Notes under the pieces: generated by a model | Databases searched by the model: none | What the model saw: the letters and a program-made list of their open reading frames with translations, nothing else | What the model was told of the DNA's origin: nothing | Shown here: piece by piece, positions 56,424-64,000 of the stretch | Layout of the letters: each line of letters opens with the position of its first letter | How positions within the stretch are numbered: position 1 is the stretch's first letter | Translations under genes and position numbers: made by a program | Assembly (NCBI RefSeq): GCF_003031675.1 | Contig: NZ_PYWX01000061.1 | Span: 62,001 to 126,000 of the forward strand | Direction of reading: 5' to 3' | Length of the DNA: 64,000 bases | Source: Pseudomonas palleroniana | GTDB lineage: Bacteria; Pseudomonadota; Gammaproteobacteria; Pseudomonadales; Pseudomonadaceae

Positions 56424-57847
56424 AACGACAACACCCCGCGGTACAAGCCATACGCCGCCAGGCCTGCGCCGGCGATCACGCCGCTGAAAATGCCTTTTTC
56501 CATCAGCGTGAACAAGGGGCGGCCCTGTTCGCGCTTGGCCTGGGCGAACAGAATCACCCCCGGTGCGTAAAGCAGTGCTGACAACAACAGGTATTTCAGG
56601 CCCGCGGCGTAGAGCAGCCAGAGGGCATAACCGAGGGCGATCAGCCCGACCAGTAAATCCTGCCGGCGTCGGCGCTGGGCGCCTTCATAGGTTTCGCCGC
56701 GCCCACTCAGCAACACGGCATAGGCCGCCGACCAGAGATAGGGCACCAGAATCATCGAAGACGCGAGGTAGATCAGGGTGGTGTAGGTGCTTTGGGAAAA
56801 CAGCGTCACCACCAGAAAAGCCTGGATCATCACGTTGGTCAGCCACAAGGCGTTGACCGGCACCTGGTTGGCGTTTTCCTTTTTCAGGAAGGCCGGCATG
56901 GTCTTGTCCTGCGCCGTGGAGTAGAGGATCTCGGCGCAGAGCAACGCCCACGAGAGCAAGGCTCCCAGCAATGACACCGCCAGGCCGAGGCTGATCAGCA
57001 TCGCGCCCCATGGGCCAACGATATGTTCCAGCACGCCGGCCAGGGACGGGTTTTGCAATTGCGCCAACTCCGGCCGGCTCATGATGCCCAGGGACAACAC
57101 ATTCACCAGCACCAGCAGCGCCAGCACGCCAAGAAAGCCGATCACCGTGGCGCGCCCCACATCCACGCGTTTCTCGGCCCGCGCCGAATACACGCTGGCC
57201 CCCTCGATGCCGATAAACACAAACACGGTGACCAGCATCATGTGGCGCACCTGGTCGACCACGCTGCCGATCTTCGGGTTGCCCAGGCCCCAGATATCCC
57301 GGGTGAAGATATCGGCCTTGAACGCCACGGCGGCGATCACGATAAACATCAGCAGCGGCACGATCTTCGCCACGGTAGTGATCTGGTTGATGAACGCCGC
57401 CTCCTTGATCCCGCGCAGTACCAGAAAATGCACCGCCCACAGCAACAGCGACGCACAGCCGATGGCGACCGGCGTATTCCCCTGGCCGAACACCGGAAAA
57501 AAGTAGCCGAGGGTGCTGAACAGCAAGACGAAGTAGCCGACGTTGCCCATCCAGGCACTGATCCAATAGCCCCACGCCGATGAGAAACCCATGTAGTCGC
57601 CAAACCCGGCCTTGGCATAGGCATACACTCCGGAATCCAGCTCGGGCTTGCGATTGGCCAGGGTCTGGAACACGAACGCGAGGGTCAGCATGCCGACGGC
57701 GGTGATGGCCCAACCAATCAATACGGCACCCACCTCGGCGCGGGCAGCCATGTTTTGCGGCAGAGAAAAGATCCCGCCGCCAATCATCGATCCCACCACC
57801 AAGGCAATCAGGGCACTGAGTCGCAGTTTCTGCGGCGATTGGGACAT
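56420..57847 (-). CDS. ArcD paralog, basic amino acid/polyamine antiporter
   Basis: A 475-aa APC-family antiporter with about twelve helices, nearly identical in layout and length to the divergent arcD product (both share LVVGSMIGGGIFSLPQNMAA and YAKAGFGDYMGFSSAWGYWI). It probably exchanges arginine for ornithine or another basic amino acid. AGGAG lies 6 bp before the ATG at 57847. The stop overlaps the glycosylase start. It is divergent from arcDABC across 432 bp, and the pair is most simply explained by duplication and inversion. Confidence 0.88.
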   Translation of the reverse strand: MSQSPQKLRLSALIALVVGSMIGGGIFSLPQNMAARAEVGAVLIGWAITAVGMLTLAFVFQTLANRKPELDSGVYAYAKAGFGDYMGFSSAWGYWISAWMGNVGYFVLLFSTLGYFFPVFGQGNTPVAIGCASLLLWAVHFLVLRGIKEAAFINQITTVAKIVPLLMFIVIAAVAFKADIFTRDIWGLGNPKIGSVVDQVRHMMLVTVFVFIGIEGASVYSARAEKRVDVGRATVIGFLGVLALLVLVNVLSLGIMSRPELAQLQNPSLAGVLEHIVGPWGAMLISLGLAVSLLGALLSWALLCAEILYSTAQDKTMPAFLKKENANQVPVNALWLTNVMIQAFLVVTLFSQSTYTTLIYLASSMILVPYLWSAAYAVLLSGRGETYEGAQRRRRQDLLVGLIALGYALWLLYAAGLKYLLLSALLYAPGVILFAQAKREQGRPLFTLMEKGIFSGVIAGAGLAAYGLYRGVLSL

Positions 57848-58279
57848 GAACACTCCTGATGAACAACAACTTGAGCTGAAAACTGTGCACTTCGCTCATT
57901 GACTCGGCGAGCGCAACGTTTATTAGAAACCGCGATAAAACTTACTTATTCATAACGTAGCGGCATTTCAATTAATCCGATTCGGGTTTATTTAGAATTT
58001 AAATACTGCAATCTATGGCCTATCGCCATCTTTCTGTCAAAAGTTTGCACAATCGAGAATACAGACTAGTTTAAAACATCCATACCGCTGCCCACTGATT
58101 AACCACAAAGAAGAGAGCGCTCTAGAAAGCGTTTCTCCGAGGATTTTTATCGCCCGCGAATCGCCATCCTAAGTCATTAATTCACAATGGAATGTGCCAA
58201 TGAAGTGATCTGAGTCAGCTGTTTGATTAGCGCACAGAATTATTCTGTGGTCTCTCTTCTCCTGCATTGGAGTCATGCA
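57848..58279. promoter_or_regulatory. AT-rich divergent promoter region of the two arcD genes
   Basis: This 432-bp region is visibly richer in A and T than its surroundings. I see no gene in it. It contains one half of an ANR/FNR box (TTGAT at 58224-58228) with no matching ATCAA four bases on, so I cannot support a complete ANR site, although arc operons are normally ANR-activated. The inverted AGAGCGCTCT occurs near 58115. Confidence 0.4.
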
Positions 58280-59707
58280 ATGTCTGAAACTCCCGGAAAA
58301 CTTAGGCTGGGTGCACTGGTTGCACTTGTCGTGGGTTCGATGATTGGCGGCGGGATCTTTTCTTTGCCGCAAAACATGGCCGCCAGCGCCGACGTCGGCG
58401 CCGTATTGATTGGCTGGTTCATCACCGCCATCGGCATGCTGACCCTCGCATTTGTGTTTCAGACCCTGGCCAACCGCAAGCCCGACCTCGACGGCGGGGT
58501 GTATGCCTACGCCAAAGCCGGGTTCGGCGACTACATGGGCTTCTCATCGGCGTGGGGCTATTGGATCAGCGCCTGGCTGGGCAACGTCGGCTACTTCGTC
58601 TTGCTGTTCAGCACCCTCGGTTACTTCTTCCCGATCTTCGGCGAGGGCAACACGCCGGCAGCCGTGATCGGCGCCTCGGTGCTGCTGTGGGCCGTGCATT
58701 TCCTGGTGCTGCGTGGCATCAAGGAAGCGGCGTTCATCAACCTGGTGACTACCGTCGCCAAGGTGGTGCCGCTGCTGCTGTTCGTGTTGATCGCCCTGTT
58801 CGCGTTCAAGCTGGACATCTTCACCGCTGATATCTGGGGCGTGAAAAACCCCGACCTGGGCAGCGTGGCGAACCAGGTGCGCAACATGATGCTGGTCACC
58901 GTGTGGGTGTTCATCGGCATCGAAGGCGCGAGCATCTTCTCGTCCCGTGCGCAAAAGCGCAGTGACGTGGGCAAGGCCACCGTGATCGGCTTTATCACCG
59001 TGCTGCTGTTCTTGATGCTGGTGAACGTGCTGTCCCTGGGGATCATGACCCAGCCGGAACTGGCCAAGCTGCAGAACCCGTCGATGGCCGCCGTGCTGGA
59101 ACATGTGGTGGGCCACTGGGGCGCGATACTGATCAGCGTCGGCTTGATCATCTCGCTGCTGGGAGCACTGCTGTCGTGGGTGCTGCTGTGTGCGGAGATC
59201 ATGTTCGCCGCAGCCAAGGACCACACCATGCCGGAGTTTTTGCGCCGCGAAAACGCCAACCACGTGCCGGTCAACGCGCTGTGGTTGACCAACGCGATGG
59301 TGCAGCTGTTCCTGGTGATCACGCTGTTTTCCGCCAGCACCTACCTGTCGCTGATCTACCTCGCCACCTCGATGATCCTGGTGCCTTACCTGTGGTCGGC
59401 GGCCTACGCCCTGTTGCTGGCGGTGCGCGGCGAGACCTACGAAAACGCCCTGCGCGAACGCAGGAAAGACCTGTGCATCGGCGCCATCGCCCTGATCTAC
59501 GCGATCTGGCTGCTCTACGCCGGCGGCACCAAATACCTGTTGCTCTCCGCCCTGCTCTACGCCCCCGGCGCGATCCTGTTCGCCAAGGCCAAGCATGAAC
59601 TGGGCAAACCGATTTTCACCAACGTCGAGAAGCTGATTTTCGCCGCTGTGGTCATAGGCGCCCTGCTGGCGGCCTACGGCCTCTACGACGGCTTCCTGAC
59701 CCTATAG
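58280..59707 (+). CDS. arcD: Arginine/ornithine antiporter ArcD
   Basis: ArcD exchanges external arginine for internal ornithine, driving the arginine deiminase pathway. The 475-aa APC-family protein has twelve helices with the N-terminal GSMIGGGIFSLPQNMAASADVGAVLIGW. TGGAG lies 9 bp before the ATG at 58280. It is the first gene of arcDABC, with arcA starting 40 bp later. The divergent paralog at 56420-57847 has the same length. Confidence 0.95.
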   Translation: MSETPGKLRLGALVALVVGSMIGGGIFSLPQNMAASADVGAVLIGWFITAIGMLTLAFVFQTLANRKPDLDGGVYAYAKAGFGDYMGFSSAWGYWISAWLGNVGYFVLLFSTLGYFFPIFGEGNTPAAVIGASVLLWAVHFLVLRGIKEAAFINLVTTVAKVVPLLLFVLIALFAFKLDIFTADIWGVKNPDLGSVANQVRNMMLVTVWVFIGIEGASIFSSRAQKRSDVGKATVIGFITVLLFLMLVNVLSLGIMTQPELAKLQNPSMAAVLEHVVGHWGAILISVGLIISLLGALLSWVLLCAEIMFAAAKDHTMPEFLRRENANHVPVNALWLTNAMVQLFLVITLFSASTYLSLIYLATSMILVPYLWSAAYALLLAVRGETYENALRERRKDLCIGAIALIYAIWLLYAGGTKYLLLSALLYAPGAILFAKAKHELGKPIFTNVEKLIFAAVVIGALLAAYGLYDGFLTL

Positions 59708-59747
59708 CGCTTTATCCAAAAGAAGTGTTTCTACTGGAGGATCTGTA

Positions 59748-61004
59748 ATGACCACCGAAAAAGTGAAGTACGGCGTACATTCCGAAGCCGGCAAACTGCG
59801 CAAAGTCATGGTGTGCTCCCCAGGCTTGGCCCACCAGCGGCTGACCCCCAACAACTGCGATGAACTGCTGTTCGATGACGTACTGTGGGTCGCCCAGGCC
59901 AAGCGCGACCATTTTGATTTCGTCACCAAAATGCGCGAGCGGGACGTTGATGTGCTGGAAATGCACAACCTGCTCACCGATATCGTCGCGATCCCTGAAG
60001 CCCTGGATTGGATCCTGGAACGCAAGATCACCGCCAATACCGTGGGCCTGGGCCTGGTCGATGAAGTCGGCTCGTGGCTGCGCAGCCTTGAGCCGCGCAA
60101 GATCAGCGAATTCCTGATTGGCGGCGTGTCGGCCGATGACCTGCCGAGCAGCTTCGGTGGCAGGACCCTCGAGATGTTCCGCGACTTCCTCGGGCATTCG
60201 AGCTTCATCCTGCCGCCGCTGCCCAACACCCAGTTCACCCGCGACACCACCTGCTGGATCTACGGCGGTGTGACGCTGAACCCCATGTACTGGCCGGCGC
60301 GACGCCAAGAGACGCTGCTGACCACCGCCATCTACAAATTCCACCCTGAATTCACCAACGCGGACTTCCAGATCTGGTACGGCGACCCCGACCAGGAGCA
60401 CGGTGCCTCCACCCTGGAAGGCGGCGACGTGATGCCTATCGGCAACGGCGTGGTGTTGATCGGCATGGGCGAGCGTTCGTCCCACCAGGCGATCGGCCAA
60501 CTGGCGCGCAACCTGTTCAAGAACAAGGCGGTGGAGAAAGTGATCGTTGCCGGCCTGCCGAAATCCCGTGCGGCGATGCACCTGGACACCGTGTTCAGCT
60601 TCTGCGACCGCGACCTGGTCACCATCTTCCCCGAAGTGGTCAACCAGATCGTGCCCTTCACCCTGCGCCCTGACGAGAGCAAGCCCCACGGTATCGATAT
60701 TCACCGGGAGAAAACCAACTTCCTCGACACCGTCGCCGCCGCCCTTGGCCTCAAGGCCCTGCGCGTGGTGGAAACCGGCGGCAACAGCTTCGCCGCCGAA
60801 CGCGAGCAGTGGGACGACGGCAACAACGTCGTCGCCCTGGAGCCGGGCGTCGTGATCGGCTACGACCGCAACACCTCCACCAACACCCTGCTGCGCAAGG
60901 CCGGTGTGGAAGTCATCACCATCAGCGCCGGTGAACTGGGCCGTGGCCGTGGCGGCGGCCACTGCATGACCTGCCCGATCATCCGCGACCCTATCGACTA
61001 CTAA
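59748..61004 (+). CDS. arcA: Arginine deiminase
   Basis: ArcA hydrolyses arginine to citrulline and ammonia. The 418-aa protein has the guanidino-group-modifying fold. It has KVMVCSPGLAHQRLTPNNC at the start, PPLPNTQFTRDTTCWIYGGV (Asp/Arg of the active site), LEGGDVMPIG, SRAAMHLDTVFSFCDRD (catalytic His and Asp) and GRGGGHCMTCPIIRDP (nucleophilic Cys near the C-terminus). All catalytic residues are present. GGAGG precedes the ATG. Confidence 0.97.
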   Translation: MTTEKVKYGVHSEAGKLRKVMVCSPGLAHQRLTPNNCDELLFDDVLWVAQAKRDHFDFVTKMRERDVDVLEMHNLLTDIVAIPEALDWILERKITANTVGLGLVDEVGSWLRSLEPRKISEFLIGGVSADDLPSSFGGRTLEMFRDFLGHSSFILPPLPNTQFTRDTTCWIYGGVTLNPMYWPARRQETLLTTAIYKFHPEFTNADFQIWYGDPDQEHGASTLEGGDVMPIGNGVVLIGMGERSSHQAIGQLARNLFKNKAVEKVIVAGLPKSRAAMHLDTVFSFCDRDLVTIFPEVVNQIVPFTLRPDESKPHGIDIHREKTNFLDTVAAALGLKALRVVETGGNSFAAEREQWDDGNNVVALEPGVVIGYDRNTSTNTLLRKAGVEVITISAGELGRGRGGGHCMTCPIIRDPIDY

Positions 61005-61073
61005 ACGACCATCTTCCCGGCGGCGTCCACCCGAAGCCGACCGGGCCGATTACCGAATCCAAGGAGAATCATC

Positions 61074-62084
61074 ATGGCGTTCAACATCCACAACCGTAAC
61101 CTGCTCAGCCTGGAACACCACACCCCGCGCGAGCTGCGCTACCTGCTGGACCTGTCCCGCGACCTCAAGCGCGCCAAGTACACCGGCACCGAACAGCAGC
61201 ACTTGAAGGGCAACAACATTGCGCTGATCTTCGAAAAAACCTCGACACGCACCCGCTGCGCTTTCGAAGTGGCAGCCTATGACCAGGGCGCCAATGTCAC
61301 CTACATCGACCCGAACTCCTCGCAGATCGGCCACAAAGAGAGCATGAAGGACACCGCCCGCGTGCTCGGGCGCATGTATGACGCCATCGAATACCGCGGT
61401 TTCAAGCAGGAAATCGTCGAGGAGCTGGCCAAGTTCGCCGGCGTGCCGGTGTTCAACGGCCTGACCGATGAATACCACCCCACCCAGATGATCGCTGACG
61501 TGCTGACCATGCGTGAACACGCTGACAAGCCCATCCACGAGATCAGCTACGCCTACCTGGGTGACGCACGCAACAATATGGGCAACTCGCTGTTGCTGGT
61601 GGGCGCCAAGCTGGGTATGGACGTACGCATCTGCGCGCCCAAGGCTTTGTGGCCTCACGACGACCTGGTGGGCCGCTGCAAGCAATACGCGCAAGAAAGC
61701 GGCGCACGCATCACCCTCACCGATGACCCGAAAGCTGCGGTCAAAGGCGTGGACTTCATCCACACCGACGTATGGGTATCCATGGGCGAGCCCGTGGAAG
61801 CCTGGGCAGAGCGTATCGAGCAATTGCTGCCGTACCAGGTCAACAGCGAATTGATGAAAGCCACCGGCAACCCGCGCACCAAGTTCATGCACTGCCTGCC
61901 GGCGTTCCATAACAGCGATACCAAGGTCGGCAAGCAGATCGCCGAGCAGTACCCGCACCTGGCCAACGGCATTGAAGTGACCGATGACGTGTTCGAATCG
62001 CCGGCCTGCATCGCCTTCGAACAGGCGGAGAACCGCATGCACACCATCAAGGCGATCCTGGTCTCGACCCTGGCTGATTTGTAA
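61074..62084 (+). CDS. arcB: Catabolic ornithine carbamoyltransferase
   Basis: ArcB phosphorolyses citrulline to ornithine and carbamoyl phosphate. The 336-aa protein has the carbamoyl-phosphate motif EKTSTRTRCAFEVAAYDQG (STRTR), FNGLTDEYHPTQM and the ornithine-site HCLPAFHNSDT. The length and the Phe/Asn-rich start MAFNIHNRNLLSLEHHTP fit the catabolic form, which forms dodecamers in P. aeruginosa. AAGGAGAATCATC precedes the ATG. A REPIN lies between it and arcC. Confidence 0.96.
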   Translation: MAFNIHNRNLLSLEHHTPRELRYLLDLSRDLKRAKYTGTEQQHLKGNNIALIFEKTSTRTRCAFEVAAYDQGANVTYIDPNSSQIGHKESMKDTARVLGRMYDAIEYRGFKQEIVEELAKFAGVPVFNGLTDEYHPTQMIADVLTMREHADKPIHEISYAYLGDARNNMGNSLLLVGAKLGMDVRICAPKALWPHDDLVGRCKQYAQESGARITLTDDPKAAVKGVDFIHTDVWVSMGEPVEAWAERIEQLLPYQVNSELMKATGNPRTKFMHCLPAFHNSDTKVGKQIAEQYPHLANGIEVTDDVFESPACIAFEQAENRMHTIKAILVSTLADL

Positions 62085-62109
62085 ACCATTGAAGGAACAC
62101 GGATAAAAC

Positions 62110-62199
62110 TGTGGGAGGGGGGTTGCTCCCGATGGCGGTGGGTCAGTTAACAGATTTGCTGAATGACACACCGCTATCGGGAGCAAGCCCCCTCCCACA
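62110..62199. repeat. REPIN inside the arc operon
   Basis: Arms GTGGGAGGGGGGTTGCTCCC and GGGAGCAAGCCCCCTCCCAC, the first with one change (GGGTTGC in place of GGCTTGC), between arcB (25 bp) and arcC (37 bp). Confidence 0.93.
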
Positions 62200-62236
62200 C
62201 TGTGTTCACAACGCAGAATTACAGAGGGACTTTTGT

Positions 62237-63166
62237 ATGCGTATCGTCGTTGCACTGGGCGGTAACGCCCTGCTCCGCCGTGGCGAACCCATGACGGCGG
62301 ACAATCAACGCGCCAATATCCGAATCGCCACCGAACAGATCGCCAAGATCCACCCCGGCAACGAGCTGGTGATCGCCCACGGCAATGGCCCGCAGGTCGG
62401 CCTGCTGTCGTTGCAGGCGGCGGCCTACACCCAGGTTTCGCCGTACCCGCTGGACGTGTTGGGTGCCGAGACCGAAGGCATGATCGGCTACATCATCGAA
62501 CAGGAACTGGGCAACCTGCTGGACTTCGAAGTGCCGTTCGCCACCCTGCTCACCCAGGTGGAAGTCGACGCCAAGGACCCGGCCTTCCAGAACCCGAGCA
62601 AACCCATCGGCCCGGTGTACTCCAAGGCCGAAGCTGAAAAACTGGCGGGCGAAAAAGGCTGGGCCATTGCTCCGGACGGCGACAAGTATCGTCGTGTGGT
62701 CGCCAGCCCACGCCCCAAACGTATCTTCGAAATCCGCCCGATCAAATGGCTACTGGAAAAAAGTAGCATCGTGATCTGCGCCGGCGGCGGCGGTATCCCG
62801 ACGATGTACGGCGAAGACGGCAAGCTGCGCGGCATTGAGGCAGTGATCGACAAAGACCTGTGTTCCTCGCTGCTGGCCTCGCAACTGGACGCCGATTTGC
62901 TGGTGATCGCCACCGACGTCAACGCCGCCTTTATCGACTACGGCAAGCCGACCCAGAAAGCGATCGCCCAGGCCCATCCGGACGACATCGAAAAACTCGG
63001 CTTCGCCGCCGGCTCCATGGGCCCCAAGGTCCAGGCGGCCTGCGAGTTCGCCCGCCGAACTGGCAAAACCGCGGTCATCGGTTCACTCTCGGACATCGAA
63101 GCCATTGTCCAGGGCCACGCCGGTACACGCATCAGCACGGCAAAACCTGGCATCACCTATCTGTGA
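62237..63166 (+). CDS. arcC: Carbamate kinase
   Basis: ArcC makes ATP from carbamoyl phosphate and ADP, the energy-yielding step of arginine fermentation. The 309-aa protein has the amino-acid-kinase start RIVVALGGNALLRRGEPM, then AHGNGPQVGLLSLQ, CAGGGGIPT, IEAVIDKDLCSSLLA and FAAGSMGPKVQAACEFA. GAGGGA lies 8 bp before the ATG at 62237; the frame upstream comes from the REPIN and is not coding. Confidence 0.97.
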   Translation: MRIVVALGGNALLRRGEPMTADNQRANIRIATEQIAKIHPGNELVIAHGNGPQVGLLSLQAAAYTQVSPYPLDVLGAETEGMIGYIIEQELGNLLDFEVPFATLLTQVEVDAKDPAFQNPSKPIGPVYSKAEAEKLAGEKGWAIAPDGDKYRRVVASPRPKRIFEIRPIKWLLEKSSIVICAGGGGIPTMYGEDGKLRGIEAVIDKDLCSSLLASQLDADLLVIATDVNAAFIDYGKPTQKAIAQAHPDDIEKLGFAAGSMGPKVQAACEFARRTGKTAVIGSLSDIEAIVQGHAGTRISTAKPGITYL

Positions 63167-63184
63167 AGTAGAGGAGAGACGCCT

Positions 63185-63547
63185 ATGGCTACCTTTGAAC
63201 CCGGTCACTTGCACGTTGAACGTCACGCACTCAACAAGGATGACTACAGCTACAACCTGTGCATCGACTATGAAGTCAGCCAGGATCCAAAGGAAGGCAA
63301 AGGAATGCTGTTCAAGCTGCACGGTTCGGTGCAGGGCAAGGAACTCAAGGAAGAGTTCTACCTGCCCAAGGACCAGGCTTTCGACTTTGCGCGCCATGCG
63401 ATGAACATTGCGCAGAAGTACGGGATGCCGAAGATCGCCGTACTCAATGGCTCGATGCACAAGCAATACGACTTGATGTTCGAGGATGTACGGCATCAGC
63501 TAGATGTGAAGTCCGGCGATCCGGTCAAGCCAGAGCACCTGGCCTGA
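63185..63547 (+). CDS. DUF5064 family protein
   Basis: The 120-aa protein starts MATFEPGHLHVERHALNKDDYSYNL and has alternating strands and one long helix (LPKDQAFDFARHAMNIAQKYG), as in the Pseudomonas-specific DUF5064 family. Its function is unknown. GAGGAGAGAC precedes the ATG. It lies 18 bp after arcC and is probably co-transcribed with the arc operon. Confidence 0.82.
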   Translation: MATFEPGHLHVERHALNKDDYSYNLCIDYEVSQDPKEGKGMLFKLHGSVQGKELKEEFYLPKDQAFDFARHAMNIAQKYGMPKIAVLNGSMHKQYDLMFEDVRHQLDVKSGDPVKPEHLA

Positions 63548-63565
63548 CCGCCACGACCAAGCTCT

Positions 63566-63699
63566 TGTAGTGAGCGGGCTTGCCCCGCGCCGGGTGGCGC
63601 AGCCGCCCCAACAAGGACTCCACGGTGCTTCAGAAAGACCGAGGTGCCTGGGTTCAGGGCGGCTACGCCACCCAGCGCGGGGCAAGCCCGCTCACTACA
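63566..63699. repeat. 134-bp inverted repeat with TGTAGTGAGCGGGCTTGCCCCG arms
   Basis: The outer arms TGTAGTGAGCGGGCTTGCCC and GGGCAAGCCCGCTCACTACA are perfect complements. The pairing continues inwards through GGGTGGCG/CGCCACCC and GCCGCCC/GGGCGGC. The middle, about 50 bp, is not paired. It resembles another REP family of Pseudomonas. It lies between the DUF5064 gene and the TyrR-like gene. Confidence 0.9.
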
Positions 63700-63776
63700 G
63701 ATCGCCCGCAGTTTGAACTCGATCGTCTGCAAGGCATACTGGCCACCTTCCGCATCACAGAACCCAACACCACCCC

Positions 63777-64000
63777 ATGCGTATCCACGTCAGCTTCATC
63801 GACCGCGTCGGCATTACCCAGGAAGTCCTGGCCCTGCTCGGTGGGCGCAATCTCAACCTGGATGCGGTGGAAATGGTGCCGCCCAACGTCTACATCGACG
63901 CACCGACTCTCAGCGCCGAGGTGCTGGAGGAGCTGCGCGATGCGCTGTTCAGCGTGCAGGGGGTGCAAGCGGTGACGGTGGTCGACATCCTCCCCGGCCA
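63777..64000 (+). CDS. TyrR-like sigma-54-dependent regulator, N-terminal part
   Basis: The frame runs off the right edge after 74 codons. It begins MRIHVSFIDRVGITQEVLAL and has the ACT domain of TyrR/PhhR-type enhancer-binding proteins; PAS, AAA+ and HTH domains would follow outside the window. TyrR-like proteins sense amino acids. The segment resembles the glycine-cleavage regulator GcsR more than PhhR as I remember them, but this cannot be fixed from 74 residues. Confidence 0.75.
   Translation, partial: MRIHVSFIDRVGITQEVLALLGGRNLNLDAVEMVPPNVYIDAPTLSAEVLEELRDALFSVQGVQAVTVVDILPG

Noticed and set aside
58200..58280. ANR (anaerobic regulator) box before arcD
   Set aside because: Only a TTGAT half-site is present, without ATCAA at the right spacing. 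The arc operon is normally ANR-dependent, but I cannot show the site.
62111..62236. An N-terminal extension of arcC
   Set aside because: The added 42 codons are translated REPIN sequence; carbamate kinase homology begins exactly at 62237.
1..64000. tRNA, rRNA, prophage or insertion-sequence genes
   Set aside because: I looked for clover-leaf-like stretches, rRNA blocks, transposase or integrase motifs and found none that I could support.

Overview
The window is a gene-dense, high-GC stretch of a gamma-proteobacterial chromosome. It almost certainly comes from the Pseudomonas fluorescens group. Evidence for this is the zwf-pgl-eda/hexR Entner-Doudoroff cluster, the glt glucose ABC transporter with OprB porin, the fadD1-fadD2/phaJ1 block, the argP-ACT-argO-sodB-bifA-imelysin block (an order I recall from P. 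aeruginosa PAO1), the Cpx block, the arcDABC operon, and many copies of the short palindromes (REP/REPIN type, core GGGGGCTTGCTCCCGAT) typical of fluorescent pseudomonads. I see no rRNA, tRNA, CRISPR array, prophage or transposase.

Layout. 1-5.4 kb: the start of a FecR-like anti-sigma gene overlapping an ECF sigma factor, a PhnD-like periplasmic-type binding protein coupled to a fatty-acid desaturase, a GNAT enzyme, peptide deformylase, a YihY membrane protein, CsbD and a small unknown. 5.4-11 kb: two acyl-CoA ligases (fadD1, fadD2) divergent from an alpha/beta hydrolase and an (R)-enoyl-CoA hydratase. 11-13.2 kb: stress-related and PLP genes. 13.2-26 kb: sugar catabolism. eda-pgl-zwf diverge from hexR, and are followed by a six-fold 135-bp repeat array, a hexose-6-P mutarotase, oprB, gltKGFB and an AGE-family sugar epimerase. 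26-37.7 kb: a coiled-coil membrane protein, an SDR epimerase, argP/argO, sodB, bifA, imelysin, a Trk potassium channel and an AraC regulator. 37.8-41.2 kb: small proteins, an MFS transporter, arfB and a GNAT enzyme. 41.2-45 kb: an AroP-type aromatic amino acid permease divergent from a 45-residue acidic peptide gene and an M29-like metallopeptidase, followed by a triplicated REPIN array. 45-54 kb: rluB-scpB-scpA-yciO-yciV divergent from yciB-yciI, then a cpxR/Spy-like/cpxS envelope stress module. 54-64 kb: a CoA transferase, an AlkA-type glycosylase overlapping an ArcD paralog, then arcD-arcA-arcB-arcC, a DUF5064 gene and the first part of a TyrR-like regulator.

How it fits together. Glucose enters through OprB and the Glt ABC transporter and is oxidised through Zwf, Pgl and Eda under HexR. 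Two matching 20-bp palindromes (ATGTCAC-N6-GTGACAT), one upstream of the epimerase and one upstream of gltB, suggest one further shared regulator. Arginine enters through ArcD and is fermented by ArcABC, while ArgP/ArgO manage its export.

The part I find least explained is 43.0-45.0 kb. A 45-aa peptide with ten acidic residues, no Lys, Arg or Cys and an aromatic tail (ending MWPF) is followed, after a 9-bp-stem hairpin, by a shortened M29-family peptidase with most metal ligands in place. Two TyrR/PhhR-like boxes 21 bp apart lie upstream, between this pair and the aromatic permease. The 3' end of the peptidase gene has been caught up in a three-fold tandem duplication with a REPIN. This looks like a precursor-peptide/peptidase pair, but its function is inference only.
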